From Auritidibacter sp. Marseille-P8566 (GTDB lineage Bacteria; Bacteroidota; Bacteroidia; Flavobacteriales; Flavobacteriaceae), in the NCBI GenBank assembly GCA_943325595.2, contig CALPQA020000023.1:1-10984 (forward strand): a DNA stretch of 10,984 nt, in the 5' to 3' direction. Under the pieces are notes generated by a model. The model did not search any database. It had not been told where the DNA came from and saw only the letters and a list, made by a program, of their open reading frames with translations. The first letter of the stretch is position 1. The number at the start of each line of letters is the position of its first letter. A program made the translations under genes and the position numbers. Below, one piece after another: positions 1 through 7,072 of this stretch.

Positions 1-356
1 TCCACTAATTTAGCACGAACTTCAGAAACTTCAGCTACTTTACTAACAAAATTGGAAACCTCGATGGTTCGGATTTCTTTCTCAATATTGACATCATTCA
101 GGTACATTTCTGCAAAACCCAAATCGGAGTTGAATTTAAAGTATACTTTTATTTTAGGCAAACTTTCAATCAATGCTTTTTTATCAAAGAAATCAGGTTT
201 GATGAAACCGTTTTGCATCGCAAAATAGGCTACAGCACGGTACATAGCGCCTGTATCGACATAGACATATCCCAAATGCTTGGCCAATTGTTTTGCCAAA
301 GTACTTTTTCCAGTTGACGAAAATCCGTCTATTGCGATAGTAATTTTTTTATCCAA
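1..356 (-). CDS. cmk: (d)CMP kinase, N-terminal part (cut by window edge)
   Basis: Cytidylate kinase phosphorylates CMP and dCMP with ATP in the cytoplasm, feeding pyrimidine nucleotide synthesis. I translated the reverse strand and obtained about 118 residues. They open with [20 protein letters not shown], a P-loop (Walker [10 protein letters not shown]) at about residues 10-18. The hallmark [12 protein letters not shown] of CMP kinases follows at about 32-43, then helical sequence to the edge. The family is usually about 225-230 residues, so roughly half is visible. The start is TTG at 354-356. In that frame a TAA lies a few codons upstream with no ATG between, and the TTG sits where family members have their initiator Met. 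The start is one base past the porQ stop, so the two genes are almost certainly co-transcribed and may be translationally coupled. The identity is secure; the non-ATG start is inferred from the frame. Confidence 0.93.
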   Translation of the reverse strand, partial: MDKKITIAIDGFSSTGKSTLAKQLAKHLGYVYVDTGAMYRAVAYFAMQNGFIKPDFFDKKALIESLPKIKVYFKFNSDLGFAEMYLNDVNIEKEIRTIEVSNFVSKVAEVSEVRAKLV

Positions 357-357
357 A

Positions 358-1380
358 CTATTCTTGAAAATTAATGGTTAAACCAAACAAACTTGTATTT
401 CCTGCCAATGTGTATCGTGAATAGGAATAATTGAATTTCAATTTATTGATTTTTAATCCAAATCCAACTGAGATTCCAGAAAAATTACGCTGTTCTAAAA
501 TACGCAACTCCTCGCCTCTTCTAAAATTATATCCCAAACGTACATTAAAACTTTTCTTTGGAAATAATTCGACACCAAAAACCACGTGGCGCAAAGCATT
601 ATTAAAAACCGAAACTTTTTCAGGAGTAGAACCTCCGTCTATTGAACCTATTGCTCGTGCGGGATTAGAAAAAGCTACATTCCACTGTTGTAAATTTTCT
701 AATGTCAGATGCCACCGAATCGGAACGTTTTCTACTTCTTGTGAAACTCCTATCAATACTTCCAACGGCAGTTTTTCTTTTGTGCCAGAATAGGTTGTAA
801 ATTGTGTACCAACATTTCTAACGACCAAAGCCCAATTAACATCGTTGCGTTCATCAATAAATAAGGCTCCAAAATCAAATGCCCCACCAAAAGAATTGTA
901 ACTTTCTAATGTTGAAGAAATCAATTTTGCGTTCACTCCAAAATGAATGGGAACTTTCGGAAGGGTAAAAGAATATCCTAAAGACAATGCGATTTCACTT
1001 CCAGTAAAGTCAGAAGTGGGATTCCCATTTTCGTCGGTTCCTTCAAATTTTCCGTAATTCACATAATTTATTCCAGCTTGAAAAGTTTGTAAATAACGGT
1101 CGTAAGTATAAGCATAAGAAGCAGTTCCGTAGGTTACTTCACCAAAATAACTGCCGTAATTCAGTGCCAAATGGTTGTCCATTTCTGCATTTATAGTTGC
1201 AGGATTGAAATTGGCCTGATTGACATCATTGTCATAAATAGTAATTGTTTTTCCTCCTAATGCTGCTTGTCGTGGTGATGTAACCAAGTTTAAAAACTGA
1301 TATACCGATTGCCCACCAATTTGTCCGTAGGTTACAGAACAAAAAAGGATGCCGATTAGATATAATTTGTTTTTGAACAT
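358..1380 (-). CDS. porQ: Type IX secretion system outer-membrane protein PorQ
   Basis: PorQ is an outer-membrane protein of the Bacteroidota type IX secretion system. In Porphyromonas gingivalis it works with PorU, PorV and PorZ in the cell-surface attachment complex that processes and anchors secreted cargo. The 340-residue product starts with a signal peptide (Lys-rich start, hydrophobic residues 6-17, likely cleavage near VTYG-Q at 19/20). The family signature [18 protein letters not shown] follows at about 30-46, then NFNPATI at about 58-64, like the NPA motif of PorV/PorQ proteins. The rest alternates polar and aromatic residues, as expected of an outer-membrane beta-barrel, and ends in a strand-like [10 protein letters not shown]. 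The length fits the family. The ATG at 1380 gives a clean signal peptide. The gene follows the lon terminator with an 84-base gap and runs directly into cmk. No clear TAnnTTTG box lies upstream; TATCTTCG at 1412-1419 is one mismatch away. A 10-bp palindrome CGCAATTGCG sits at 1404-1413. Confidence 0.93.
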   Translation of the reverse strand: MFKNKLYLIGILFCSVTYGQIGGQSVYQFLNLVTSPRQAALGGKTITIYDNDVNQANFNPATINAEMDNHLALNYGSYFGEVTYGTASYAYTYDRYLQTFQAGINYVNYGKFEGTDENGNPTSDFTGSEIALSLGYSFTLPKVPIHFGVNAKLISSTLESYNSFGGAFDFGALFIDERNDVNWALVVRNVGTQFTTYSGTKEKLPLEVLIGVSQEVENVPIRWHLTLENLQQWNVAFSNPARAIGSIDGGSTPEKVSVFNNALRHVVFGVELFPKKSFNVRLGYNFRRGEELRILEQRNFSGISVGFGLKINKLKFNYSYSRYTLAGNTSLFGLTINFQE

Positions 1381-1430
1381 AGTTGTATTTTCTGCTTATA
1401 TAACGCAATTGCGAAGATATTATTTTTAAT

Positions 1431-1461
1431 AAAAAAAACGGCTAATTGCTTAGCCGTTTTT
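1431..1461 (-). terminator. Intrinsic terminator of lon
   Basis: Read on the minus strand, the arms AAACGGCTAA and TTAGCCGTTT form a perfect 10-bp stem (1436-1445 with 1450-1459) around a GCAA tetraloop, extendable by A-T pairs. A run of eight T follows (complement of 1431-1438). It begins a few bases after the lon stop codon (1465-1467), so lon is separated transcriptionally from porQ, at least in part. Confidence 0.9.
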
Positions 1462-1464
1462 CAA

Positions 1465-3915
1465 TTATAAAACTTTAGCGTTTTTGACTTTTTGATTGGT
1501 TAAGGCAATTGTTAGCACCTCGCTCATTTCTTTCACATAGTGAAATGTCAAGCCTTCTAAATATTCAGGTTTGATTTCATCAATATCACTTTTGTTTTCG
1601 TGACATAAAATGATTTCTTTGATGTTGGCTCTTTTCGCAGCTAATATTTTCTCTTTGATACCTCCAACAGGTAAAACTTTTCCTCTTAAGGTAATTTCAC
1701 CAGTCATAGCAAGACTTTTCTTAACTCGTTTTTGAGTAAGCAAAGAGGCCAAAGAAGTTAGCATTGCAATACCAGCACTCGGACCGTCCTTTGGAGTTGC
1801 TCCTTCTGGAACGTGCAAGTGGATGTTGTATTTCGATAACAATTCAGAATCGATACCAAACATTTCTGTATTCGCTTTGATATATTCTAAAGCAATGGTA
1901 GCCGATTCTTTCATAACCGTTCCAAGATTTCCTGTAATGGTCATTGTGCCTTTACCTTTTGAAATCAGGGATTCGATGAATAAAATATCACCACCAACGC
2001 TTGTCCACGCTAGTCCAGTAACAACACCTGCAACATCATTATTTTCGTATTTATCTCTTTCCAATCTTGGAACACCCAATACTTTTATGATATCTTCGTC
2101 GGTCACTTTTTTATTGTACTCCTCCTCCATTGCAATCGATTTGGCTGCATTTCGGATAACCTGTGCGATTTTAGCTTCCAATCCACGAACACCCGATTCA
2201 CGAGTATAGCCTTCAACAATTTTTTCTAACTGTTTCTTTCCGATGGTCAAATCTTTGGTGGTCAAACCGTGCTCTTTTAATTGACGTGGGAATAAATGTT
2301 GGCGTGCAATTTCCGTTTTCTCTTCAATTGTGTAGCCCGACATTTTTATAATTTCCATTCTGTCGCGTAAAGCAGGCTGAATAGTAGCCATATTATTGGA
2401 AGTGGCAATGAACATTACTTTCGATAAATCATACCCCATTTCAAGGAAATTATCATAGAAAGAACTGTTTTGTTCAGGGTCCAATACTTCTAATAATGCC
2501 GAAGAAGGATCGCCTTGGTTTCCCATTGCCAATTTATCAATTTCATCCAAAACGAAAACAGGATTTGAAGTACCCGCTTTTTTCAAACTTTGAATAATTC
2601 GACCTGACATTGCGCCAATATATGTTTTTCTGTGTCCACGGATTTCGGCTTCGTCACGCAAACCACCTAAAGAAATTCTTACGTATTTACGCCCTAGAGC
2701 TTCTGCAACCGATTTTCCAATAGATGTTTTTCCAACTCCTGGAGGTCCTGTCAAACAAATAATGGGTGATTTCATGTCATTTCGCAATTTCAAAACTGCC
2801 AAATGCTCAATCATCCTTTTCTTTACATCTTCTAGACCAAAATGGTCTCTATCAAGAATTTTTTGTGCTCTTTTTAAATCGAAATTGTCTTTGGAATATT
2901 CATTCCAAGGTAAGTCTAAAAATAATTCTAAGTAATTTCTTTGAATCCCAAAATCTGGTGCTTGAGGATTCATACGGCGCATTTTTGTCAGCTCCTTTTC
3001 GAAATGTTTTTTGGTAACCTCATCCCATTTTTTGAGTGCGGCTTTTTCAATCATTTCTTCAATTTCCTCCTCTTGCGAGGCACCACCCAATTCTTCCTGA
3101 ATGGTTTTCATTTGCTGATGCAAAAAATATTCTCGTTGTTGTTGGTCTAAATCAAAGCGTACTTTAGACTGAATATCATTTTTCAACTCCAATTTTTGAA
3201 GTTCGATATTCATAAAACGCAATGTTTCTAAAGCTCTGTCTTTCAAATCAGGAATCATTAATAAGTCTTGCTTTTCTTTAACAGACAAATTCATGTTTGA
3301 AGAAACAAAATTTATCAAGAAAGATTTGCTTTCAATATTCTTGATTGCAAAAGTAGCTTCCGATGGAATGTTTGGACTTTCTTTAATAATCTGAATTGCC
3401 AAATCTTTTATCGAATCTATGATAACGGTAAATTCTTTGTCTTTTTTTGAAGGACGTGTTTCAACAACATTTTTTACAGAAGCTGTTATATAAGGCGTTT
3501 CAGAAATTACAGTATCTATTTCGAAGCGTTTTTTACCTTGAAGAATAACAGTAATATTACCATCGGGCATTTTCAAAACACGCAGAATTTTAGCTACGGT
3601 TCCAATAGTATGGATGTCTTTTTCTGATGGATCTTCGTCTTGTTCGTTTTTTTGAGAAACAACACCGATGTCTTTTCCTGCAGCATTGGCATCATTAATT
3701 AATTTTATTGATTTGTCCCTTCCAGCAGTAATTGGTATTACAACTCCCGGAAATAAAACGGTATTTCGTAAAGGTAAGATTGCCAATGACTCAGGCAATT
3801 CTTCATTGTTCATTTCCTCTTCATCTTCGGGTGTCAATAATGGGATTAACTCCGCATCAGAATCAAATTCTTGAAGTGACATATTGTCAAGTGTTATTAT
3901 TTTTGGATTTGACAT
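1465..3915 (-). CDS. lon: ATP-dependent endopeptidase La (Lon protease)
   Basis: Lon is a cytoplasmic homohexameric AAA+ serine protease that unfolds and degrades misfolded and regulatory proteins. The 816-residue product has the full LonA layout. An acidic N-terminal extension covers about 1-42, and the substrate-binding LON domain begins at LAILPLRNTVLFPGVVIPI (about 44-62) and runs to about 250. A coiled-coil stretch with REYFLHQQMKTIQEELG lies at about 261-277. The AAA+ module has Walker A GPPGVGKT at 390-397 and Walker B VFVLDEID at 453-460. The protease domain has PKDGPSAG with catalytic Ser713 and GGIKEK with Lys756. The Ser-Lys spacing of 43 equals that of E. coli Lon (679/722). No active-site residue is missing. 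The gene appears monocistronic: it has its own promoter candidate at 3988-4015 and a terminator just after the stop. The ATG at 3915 leaves a leader of roughly 65 bases. In Flavobacteriia the acidic N-terminal extension is common. Confidence 0.98.
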   Translation of the reverse strand: MSNPKIITLDNMSLQEFDSDAELIPLLTPEDEEEMNNEELPESLAILPLRNTVLFPGVVIPITAGRDKSIKLINDANAAGKDIGVVSQKNEQDEDPSEKDIHTIGTVAKILRVLKMPDGNITVILQGKKRFEIDTVISETPYITASVKNVVETRPSKKDKEFTVIIDSIKDLAIQIIKESPNIPSEATFAIKNIESKSFLINFVSSNMNLSVKEKQDLLMIPDLKDRALETLRFMNIELQKLELKNDIQSKVRFDLDQQQREYFLHQQMKTIQEELGGASQEEEIEEMIEKAALKKWDEVTKKHFEKELTKMRRMNPQAPDFGIQRNYLELFLDLPWNEYSKDNFDLKRAQKILDRDHFGLEDVKKRMIEHLAVLKLRNDMKSPIICLTGPPGVGKTSIGKSVAEALGRKYVRISLGGLRDEAEIRGHRKTYIGAMSGRIIQSLKKAGTSNPVFVLDEIDKLAMGNQGDPSSALLEVLDPEQNSSFYDNFLEMGYDLSKVMFIATSNNMATIQPALRDRMEIIKMSGYTIEEKTEIARQHLFPRQLKEHGLTTKDLTIGKKQLEKIVEGYTRESGVRGLEAKIAQVIRNAAKSIAMEEEYNKKVTDEDIIKVLGVPRLERDKYENNDVAGVVTGLAWTSVGGDILFIESLISKGKGTMTITGNLGTVMKESATIALEYIKANTEMFGIDSELLSKYNIHLHVPEGATPKDGPSAGIAMLTSLASLLTQKRVKKSLAMTGEITLRGKVLPVGGIKEKILAAKRANIKEIILCHENKSDIDEIKPEYLEGLTFHYVKEMSEVLTIALTNQKVKNAKVL

Positions 3916-3959
3916 AGTATAAATTAAGTCGTTTTGACATTATATTTGTAAATAAATAC

Positions 3960-4003
3960 GTTTCAAACAGCTACAATTGGTATAAACCAAATCTATTTGA
4001 AAC
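3960..4003. repeat. Nested inverted repeat over the lon -7 box
   Basis: Outer arms GTTTCAAA (3960-3967) and TTTGAAAC (3996-4003) are perfect complements. Inside them is a second perfect repeat, TTGGT-ATAA-ACCAA (3977-3990). The predicted lon -7 element lies between the inner and outer right arms. The layout would suit a repressor site or a structured start of the lon leader. It does not resemble the CIRCE element of HrcA (TTAGCACTC-N9-GAGTGCTAA). Repeats of 8 bp are not rare in AT-rich DNA. Confidence 0.4.
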
Positions 4004-4015
4004 AAATGAACGCAA
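3988..4015 (-). promoter_or_regulatory. Predicted lon promoter (Bacteroidota type)
   Basis: On the minus strand, TTG (4013-4015) is followed after 17 bases by TAGATTTG (3988-3995), a full match to the Bacteroidota -7 consensus TAnnTTTG with permitted spacing to the -33 TTG. Transcription would start near 3980, giving a leader of about 65 bases before the lon ATG at 3915. It is the only complete match I found in this gap. The motif is short and the sequence AT-rich, so the start site is unproven. Confidence 0.55.
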
Positions 4016-4040
4016 CTATTTACTTGCATAAGCATAATAA

Positions 4041-4062
4041 ATTGCTTTTCTAATAAAGCAAT
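4041..4062. repeat. 8-bp inverted repeat upstream of the lon promoter
   Basis: ATTGCTTT (4041-4048) and AAAGCAAT (4055-4062) are perfect complements separated by six bases. No T-run follows on either strand, so it is not a standard terminator. It lies about 26 bases upstream of the predicted lon -33 element and downstream of the terminator of the preceding lipoprotein gene. It could be a protein-binding site; nothing in the sequence proves it. Confidence 0.35.
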
Positions 4063-4082
4063 CTTTGTGCCATTTCATTTTG

Positions 4083-4112
4083 AAAAAAAAGCCATCTTAA
4101 AGATAGCTTTTT
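4083..4112 (-). terminator. Intrinsic terminator of the lipoprotein gene
   Basis: On the minus strand AGCTATC (complement of 4102-4108) pairs with GATGGCT (complement of 4090-4096) around a 5-base loop, with one G-T pair. Eight T follow (complement of 4083-4090). It lies about 22 bases past the stop at 4134-4136 and ends the transcript that enters from the right. The plus strand also has a short T-run after the hairpin, so it could act in both directions. Confidence 0.75.
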
Positions 4113-4133
4113 ATTAACTCAAAAAAAATAAGG

Positions 4134-4661
4134 TTATCTTGTATAAACAATGTTGAAGCTAGAATTCAAATATACTGCTGCATTTGTAGAGGTAGTACTT
4201 ACAATTTCTCCCAAAGGCATACTGTATGTTAACGAATTTCCAGAAACTGAAAAAGATTCAACTACTGGCGCTCCTGCCTCTGTGTAAGTAAGCACTAAAA
4301 CCGTTCCGCTTAAAACCCAAGTTCCAGTAACATCTGCATCAGTATAACATTCTAAAGTATTGGAAGTGCTAACATCTACGCCTTTTGAAGTAGCTGTAAA
4401 AGTTCCATTAGCATTTATAATTAATGAACTGTTGTTGTAACAAGTCGTTTCTAGCATTTGATTTGTAGAAGTTGTCCCATCGTGATTTAAATCGGTTGGA
4501 ATTCCAGTATTGAAAGCTGTCATTCTATAGGTTCCTGCAACACTAGCAGTATTTATAATATTTCCAAGTAAATCGGAGTCAATAGGCTCAACATTACAAG
4601 AAGAAAATGTCATTAAAGTAAAAACTGAAAGTACAGCTGCTGTTAATTTTATTGGGTTCAT
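4134..4661 (-). CDS. Small lipocalin-like lipoprotein, function unknown
   Basis: This 175-residue protein has a lipoprotein signal: MNPIK, a hydrophobic stretch (6-19) and lipobox-like TFSSC with Cys22 as the lipidation site. It is therefore expected in the cell envelope. The mature part begins VAGTYRMTAF (41-50), has an acidic loop DLNHDGTTSTN (57-67), then TTCYNNSSLIINANGTFT, and GTWVLSGTVLVLTY (113-126). The GTW...NANGTFT...GTW pattern and beta-rich sequence resemble the lipocalin-like lipoproteins common in Flavobacteriia. The acidic loop looks like a calcium-binding DxNxDG loop. Cys74 and Cys105 are the only other cysteines and could form a disulfide. The frame can be opened further at TTG 4688, but that codon falls inside a likely promoter box, and ATG 4661 gives a normal signal peptide, so I chose ATG. 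The gene lies 39 bases after the transporter gene and ends at a terminator. The ligand and role are unknown. Confidence 0.8.
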   Translation of the reverse strand: MNPIKLTAAVLSVFTLMTFSSCNVEPIDSDLLGNIINTASVAGTYRMTAFNTGIPTDLNHDGTTSTNQMLETTCYNNSSLIINANGTFTATSKGVDVSTSNTLECYTDADVTGTWVLSGTVLVLTYTEAGAPVVESFSVSGNSLTYSMPLGEIVSTTSTNAAVYLNSSFNIVYTR

Positions 4662-4685
4662 TTTTGTGTTTATTTTAATTTTTGT

Positions 4686-4717
4686 CAAATATAAATTAAT
4701 TTATTGTGCTACCACAA
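4686..4717 (-). promoter_or_regulatory. Predicted promoter of the lipoprotein gene
   Basis: On the minus strand TATATTTG (4686-4693) fully matches the -7 consensus TAnnTTTG. A TTG lies 21 bases upstream (4715-4717), within the accepted range. The ATG at 4661 would be about 17-20 bases from the start of transcription. The -33 part overlaps the end of the transporter gene, so the lipoprotein gene could be expressed independently of it. Confidence 0.45.
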
Positions 4718-6026
4718 TTTTTCTTGCAACTCGTGATAATAAAATTACTCCAGTTACAAAAAACAATCCTAAAAATACAATTGAGTAACGTGGACTTCCT
4801 GTTACTTGGTCGATAATTCCATAAAGACACATTCCGATTACGATGCCAATTTTCTCTGAAACGTCATAAAAACTAAAAAAAGAAGCCGTGTCTTCTGTTT
4901 CTGGAAGTAATTTAGAATAGGTAGAACGAGAAAGTGCTTGAATTCCGCCCATAACCAATCCTACAAAACCAGCGGTAATATAGAATTCTATTGGTAATGT
5001 TACAAAAAAAGCAACGGCGCATAATACTGCCCAAATACAATTTAAGAAAATTAAAGTAGTAATATTTCCAAATTTTTCAGAAGCTTTGGATGTTAAATTG
5101 GCTCCTAAAATTGCTACGAGTTGAATGACCAAAATACTAATTATCAAACCCGTTGTTTTTTCACTATCAGAGCCCCAAGCGATTTCTTGTTCCCCAAAAT
5201 AGGTTGCTATAATCATTACGGTTTGAACTGCCATTCCATACACAAAGAAACTTCCTAAAAAGCGTTTCAATTGAACGTTGTGCTCTAACAAATACCAAAC
5301 GTTTTTAAGTTCGTGAAAGCCATTAAAAACGACTTTTTTAGTTACTTTATGTCCTTTATTTCCTTTCGGCAAATAGTAATACGTGTATTGGCTGAAAACA
5401 ATCCACCAAATCCCAACCATTACAAAAGAGTAGCGCATGGCTTTCATACTTGCTTCACCAGAAGTTCCAGTGATACCAAAAAAGTCAGGTTTCATAACCA
5501 TTGCCAAATTTACTATCAAAAGCAACACGCTTCCTACATATCCAATAGAAAACCCTTTGGCACTCACTTTGTCTTGCTGCTCTGGGAAAGCTATATCTGG
5601 CAAATAGGAGTTATAGAAAACCAAACTTCCCCAAAAACCAACCAATCCAAAAAAGTAGGCAACCAAACTGTAATAAATATGTTCTAGTGAAAACCAATAC
5701 ATTGCGATACAGGAAAGAGCGCCCATATAGCAAAAGAATTTCATGAAGTTTTTTTTGTTTCCAATATAATCTGCAATTCCAGATAATAGTGGTGAAATTA
5801 ATGCCACCAATAGAAAAGCAGCTGCGGTTACAAAACTTATTAACGCTGTACTTTTAAGAGTAGTTCCGAAAATAGCAATATAATTGTCGCCTCTAATTTT
5901 GAAGAGTGCACCATAAAAAATCGGGAATATTGCGGATGCAATTACCAAGCTGTAAACTGAATTTGCCCAATCATAGAAAGCCCAAGCGTTCAATAATTTA
6001 GCATTTCCTTTTTCAAGATTTGCCAT
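4701..6026 (-). CDS. MFS transporter, UMF1 (Atg22-like) family
   Basis: This 441-residue inner-membrane protein belongs to the UMF1 branch of the major facilitator superfamily, related to yeast vacuolar effluxer Atg22. About 12 hydrophobic helices are visible, roughly at 23-43, 61-85, 97-113, 119-140, 160-178, 198-217, 256-275, 291-310, 322-341, 346-366, 391-406 and 413-430, with a hydrophilic loop at 218-250 between the two halves. Family marks are the N-terminal NAWAFYDWANSVYSLVI (13-29), an MFS motif-A-like loop GIADYIGNKKNFM (83-95) and, in the second half, GGIQALSRSTYSKLLPETED followed by FFSFYDVSEKIG. The yeast relative exports amino acids from the vacuole. Substrates of bacterial members are not settled, so I assign none. 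It begins 58 bases after the M48 gene without a terminator or clear promoter between them, which suggests one transcript. The ATG at 6026 is a natural start. Confidence 0.9.
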   Translation of the reverse strand: MANLEKGNAKLLNAWAFYDWANSVYSLVIASAIFPIFYGALFKIRGDNYIAIFGTTLKSTALISFVTAAAFLLVALISPLLSGIADYIGNKKNFMKFFCYMGALSCIAMYWFSLEHIYYSLVAYFFGLVGFWGSLVFYNSYLPDIAFPEQQDKVSAKGFSIGYVGSVLLLIVNLAMVMKPDFFGITGTSGEASMKAMRYSFVMVGIWWIVFSQYTYYYLPKGNKGHKVTKKVVFNGFHELKNVWYLLEHNVQLKRFLGSFFVYGMAVQTVMIIATYFGEQEIAWGSDSEKTTGLIISILVIQLVAILGANLTSKASEKFGNITTLIFLNCIWAVLCAVAFFVTLPIEFYITAGFVGLVMGGIQALSRSTYSKLLPETEDTASFFSFYDVSEKIGIVIGMCLYGIIDQVTGSPRYSIVFLGLFFVTGVILLSRVARKIVVAQ

Positions 6027-6084
6027 AAATAATAGTAGGTATTAAATACAAAAGTCTTAAAGACAGGTCCGAAGATAGTATTTT

Positions 6085-6900
6085 TTATTTAAAAACCACA
6101 CCAAATTTTGCCGCTTCAGCTTTGGCTTCTGGAATTAAGCTTTTCAATTTCGCAATTCTGGTGGCGTCAGAAGGGTGTGTGCTCAAAAATTCTGGTGGTG
6201 CTCCTCCTCCTGAATTTGCCGACATTCGTTCCCAAAAACTTATAGCGGTGCTAGGGTCATAGCCTGCAATAGCCATTAATATAAGCCCTATTTTATCCCC
6301 TTCACTTTCGTGGCTTCTGCTGAAGGGCAACATTCCGCCGTATTGTGTAACGGCTCCGTAGGCGGTCATCCAAATTTGTTTGTCTTGCTCGGTTTTAGAA
6401 TCCAAAGCAATCCCGACTACCCCTGCTCCTGCTTGTTGTAAAATTCCTGCACTCATTCGTTGTGCTCCGTGGTTTGCCAACGCGTGTGCCACTTCATGCC
6501 CCATAACGGTTGCCATACCTGCATCATCTTTACAGATGGGAAGAATAGCCGAATAGAATACGATTTTTCCTCCAGGTAAACACCAAGCGTTCACTTCTTT
6601 GCTATCTACTAATTTGTATTCCCAAGCATAGTCTTTTAAATAGTCTTTGTAGCCATTCGCATTTAAGTATTTCTCGGCAGCGGCTTTAATTTTCATGCCC
6701 ACAGTTTCTACGCGTTTGGCATCTTTAGTTCCTGAAATCACTTTATTGTCTTTCAAAAAAGTACCGTATTGCTGAAAAGAGGTTGGAAACAACTCGCTAT
6801 TGGAAACAAAATTCAGTGTGTTTTTACCTGTAAATGGATTTTTGGCACAAGAAACAAAGAGAGAACTGGCTGTAATAAGAACAATTAAGTGCTTTTTCAT
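6085..6900 (-). CDS. M48-family metalloprotease lipoprotein
   Basis: This is a zinc endopeptidase of family M48, in the small secreted group related to E. coli LoiP (YggG) and the Oma1 catalytic domain. Such proteins serve in envelope protein quality control. The 271-residue product starts MKKHLIVLITASSLFVSC, a lipoprotein signal with Cys18. The motif NPFTGKNTLNFVSNSELF (21-38) is typical of this group. The zinc site is HEVAH at 135-139, and the third ligand is likely Glu198 in SRSHESEGD, with Asp202 following. A conserved STHPSD motif occurs at 240-245. No transmembrane helices beyond the signal are obvious, in contrast to HtpX, so a periplasm-facing, lipid-anchored enzyme is expected. It is the first gene after the 391-base non-coding region and is probably transcribed with the UMF1 transporter. 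The natural substrate cannot be read from the sequence. Confidence 0.93.
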   Translation of the reverse strand: MKKHLIVLITASSLFVSCAKNPFTGKNTLNFVSNSELFPTSFQQYGTFLKDNKVISGTKDAKRVETVGMKIKAAAEKYLNANGYKDYLKDYAWEYKLVDSKEVNAWCLPGGKIVFYSAILPICKDDAGMATVMGHEVAHALANHGAQRMSAGILQQAGAGVVGIALDSKTEQDKQIWMTAYGAVTQYGGMLPFSRSHESEGDKIGLILMAIAGYDPSTAISFWERMSANSGGGAPPEFLSTHPSDATRIAKLKSLIPEAKAEAAKFGVVFK

Positions 6901-6927
6901 GAGAAATGGATTTTAAAAATTGAATAG

Positions 6928-6954
6928 TAAAGTTACGAATATCTATTTATCCAA
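6928..6954 (-). promoter_or_regulatory. Possible promoter of the M48 gene (weak)
   Basis: On the minus strand TAACTTTA (6928-6935) matches seven of eight positions of TAnnTTTG counting the free ones. A TTG (6952-6954) lies 16 bases upstream, one short of the usual spacing. It would give a leader of about 20 bases to the ATG at 6900. It is offered because a promoter is expected here and this is the best match. Confidence 0.3.
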
Positions 6955-6967
6955 TTCGACTAATCCG

Positions 6968-6985
6968 TTTAGAAAATTTTCTAAA
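6968..6985. repeat. Perfect 18-bp palindrome upstream of the M48 gene
   Basis: TTTAGAAAATTTTCTAAA reads identically on both strands. It sits about 68-85 bases upstream of the M48 ATG and just upstream of the weak promoter, where an activator or repressor dimer could bind. There is no T-run on either side. It is made almost entirely of A and T, and it also falls inside a short open stretch that looks coding (6943-7035), so it may be fortuitous. Confidence 0.4.
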
Positions 6986-7072
6986 TCTTTTTGAATGCTT
7001 TCAAAATATTGCTGACTTGAATAACTATTATGAATCTATATATTTTTAAATTAGCAGTTTGTTGTTGTTTTT

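Noticed and set aside
431..793. Open frame of about 120 codons on the plus strand
   Set aside because: It is antisense to porQ, has no recognisable domain or promoter, and porQ is fully supported on the other strand.
1823..2209. Open frame of about 128 codons on the plus strand
   Set aside because: It mirrors the conserved protease domain of lon, and the translated sequence has no family features.
3960..4003. CIRCE/HrcA operator at lon
   Set aside because: The arms GTTTCAAA/TTTGAAAC do not match TTAGCACTC-N9-GAGTGCTAA.
5313..5687. Open frame of about 124 codons on the plus strand
   Set aside because: It is antisense to the UMF1 transporter gene, with unusual composition and no recognisable motif.
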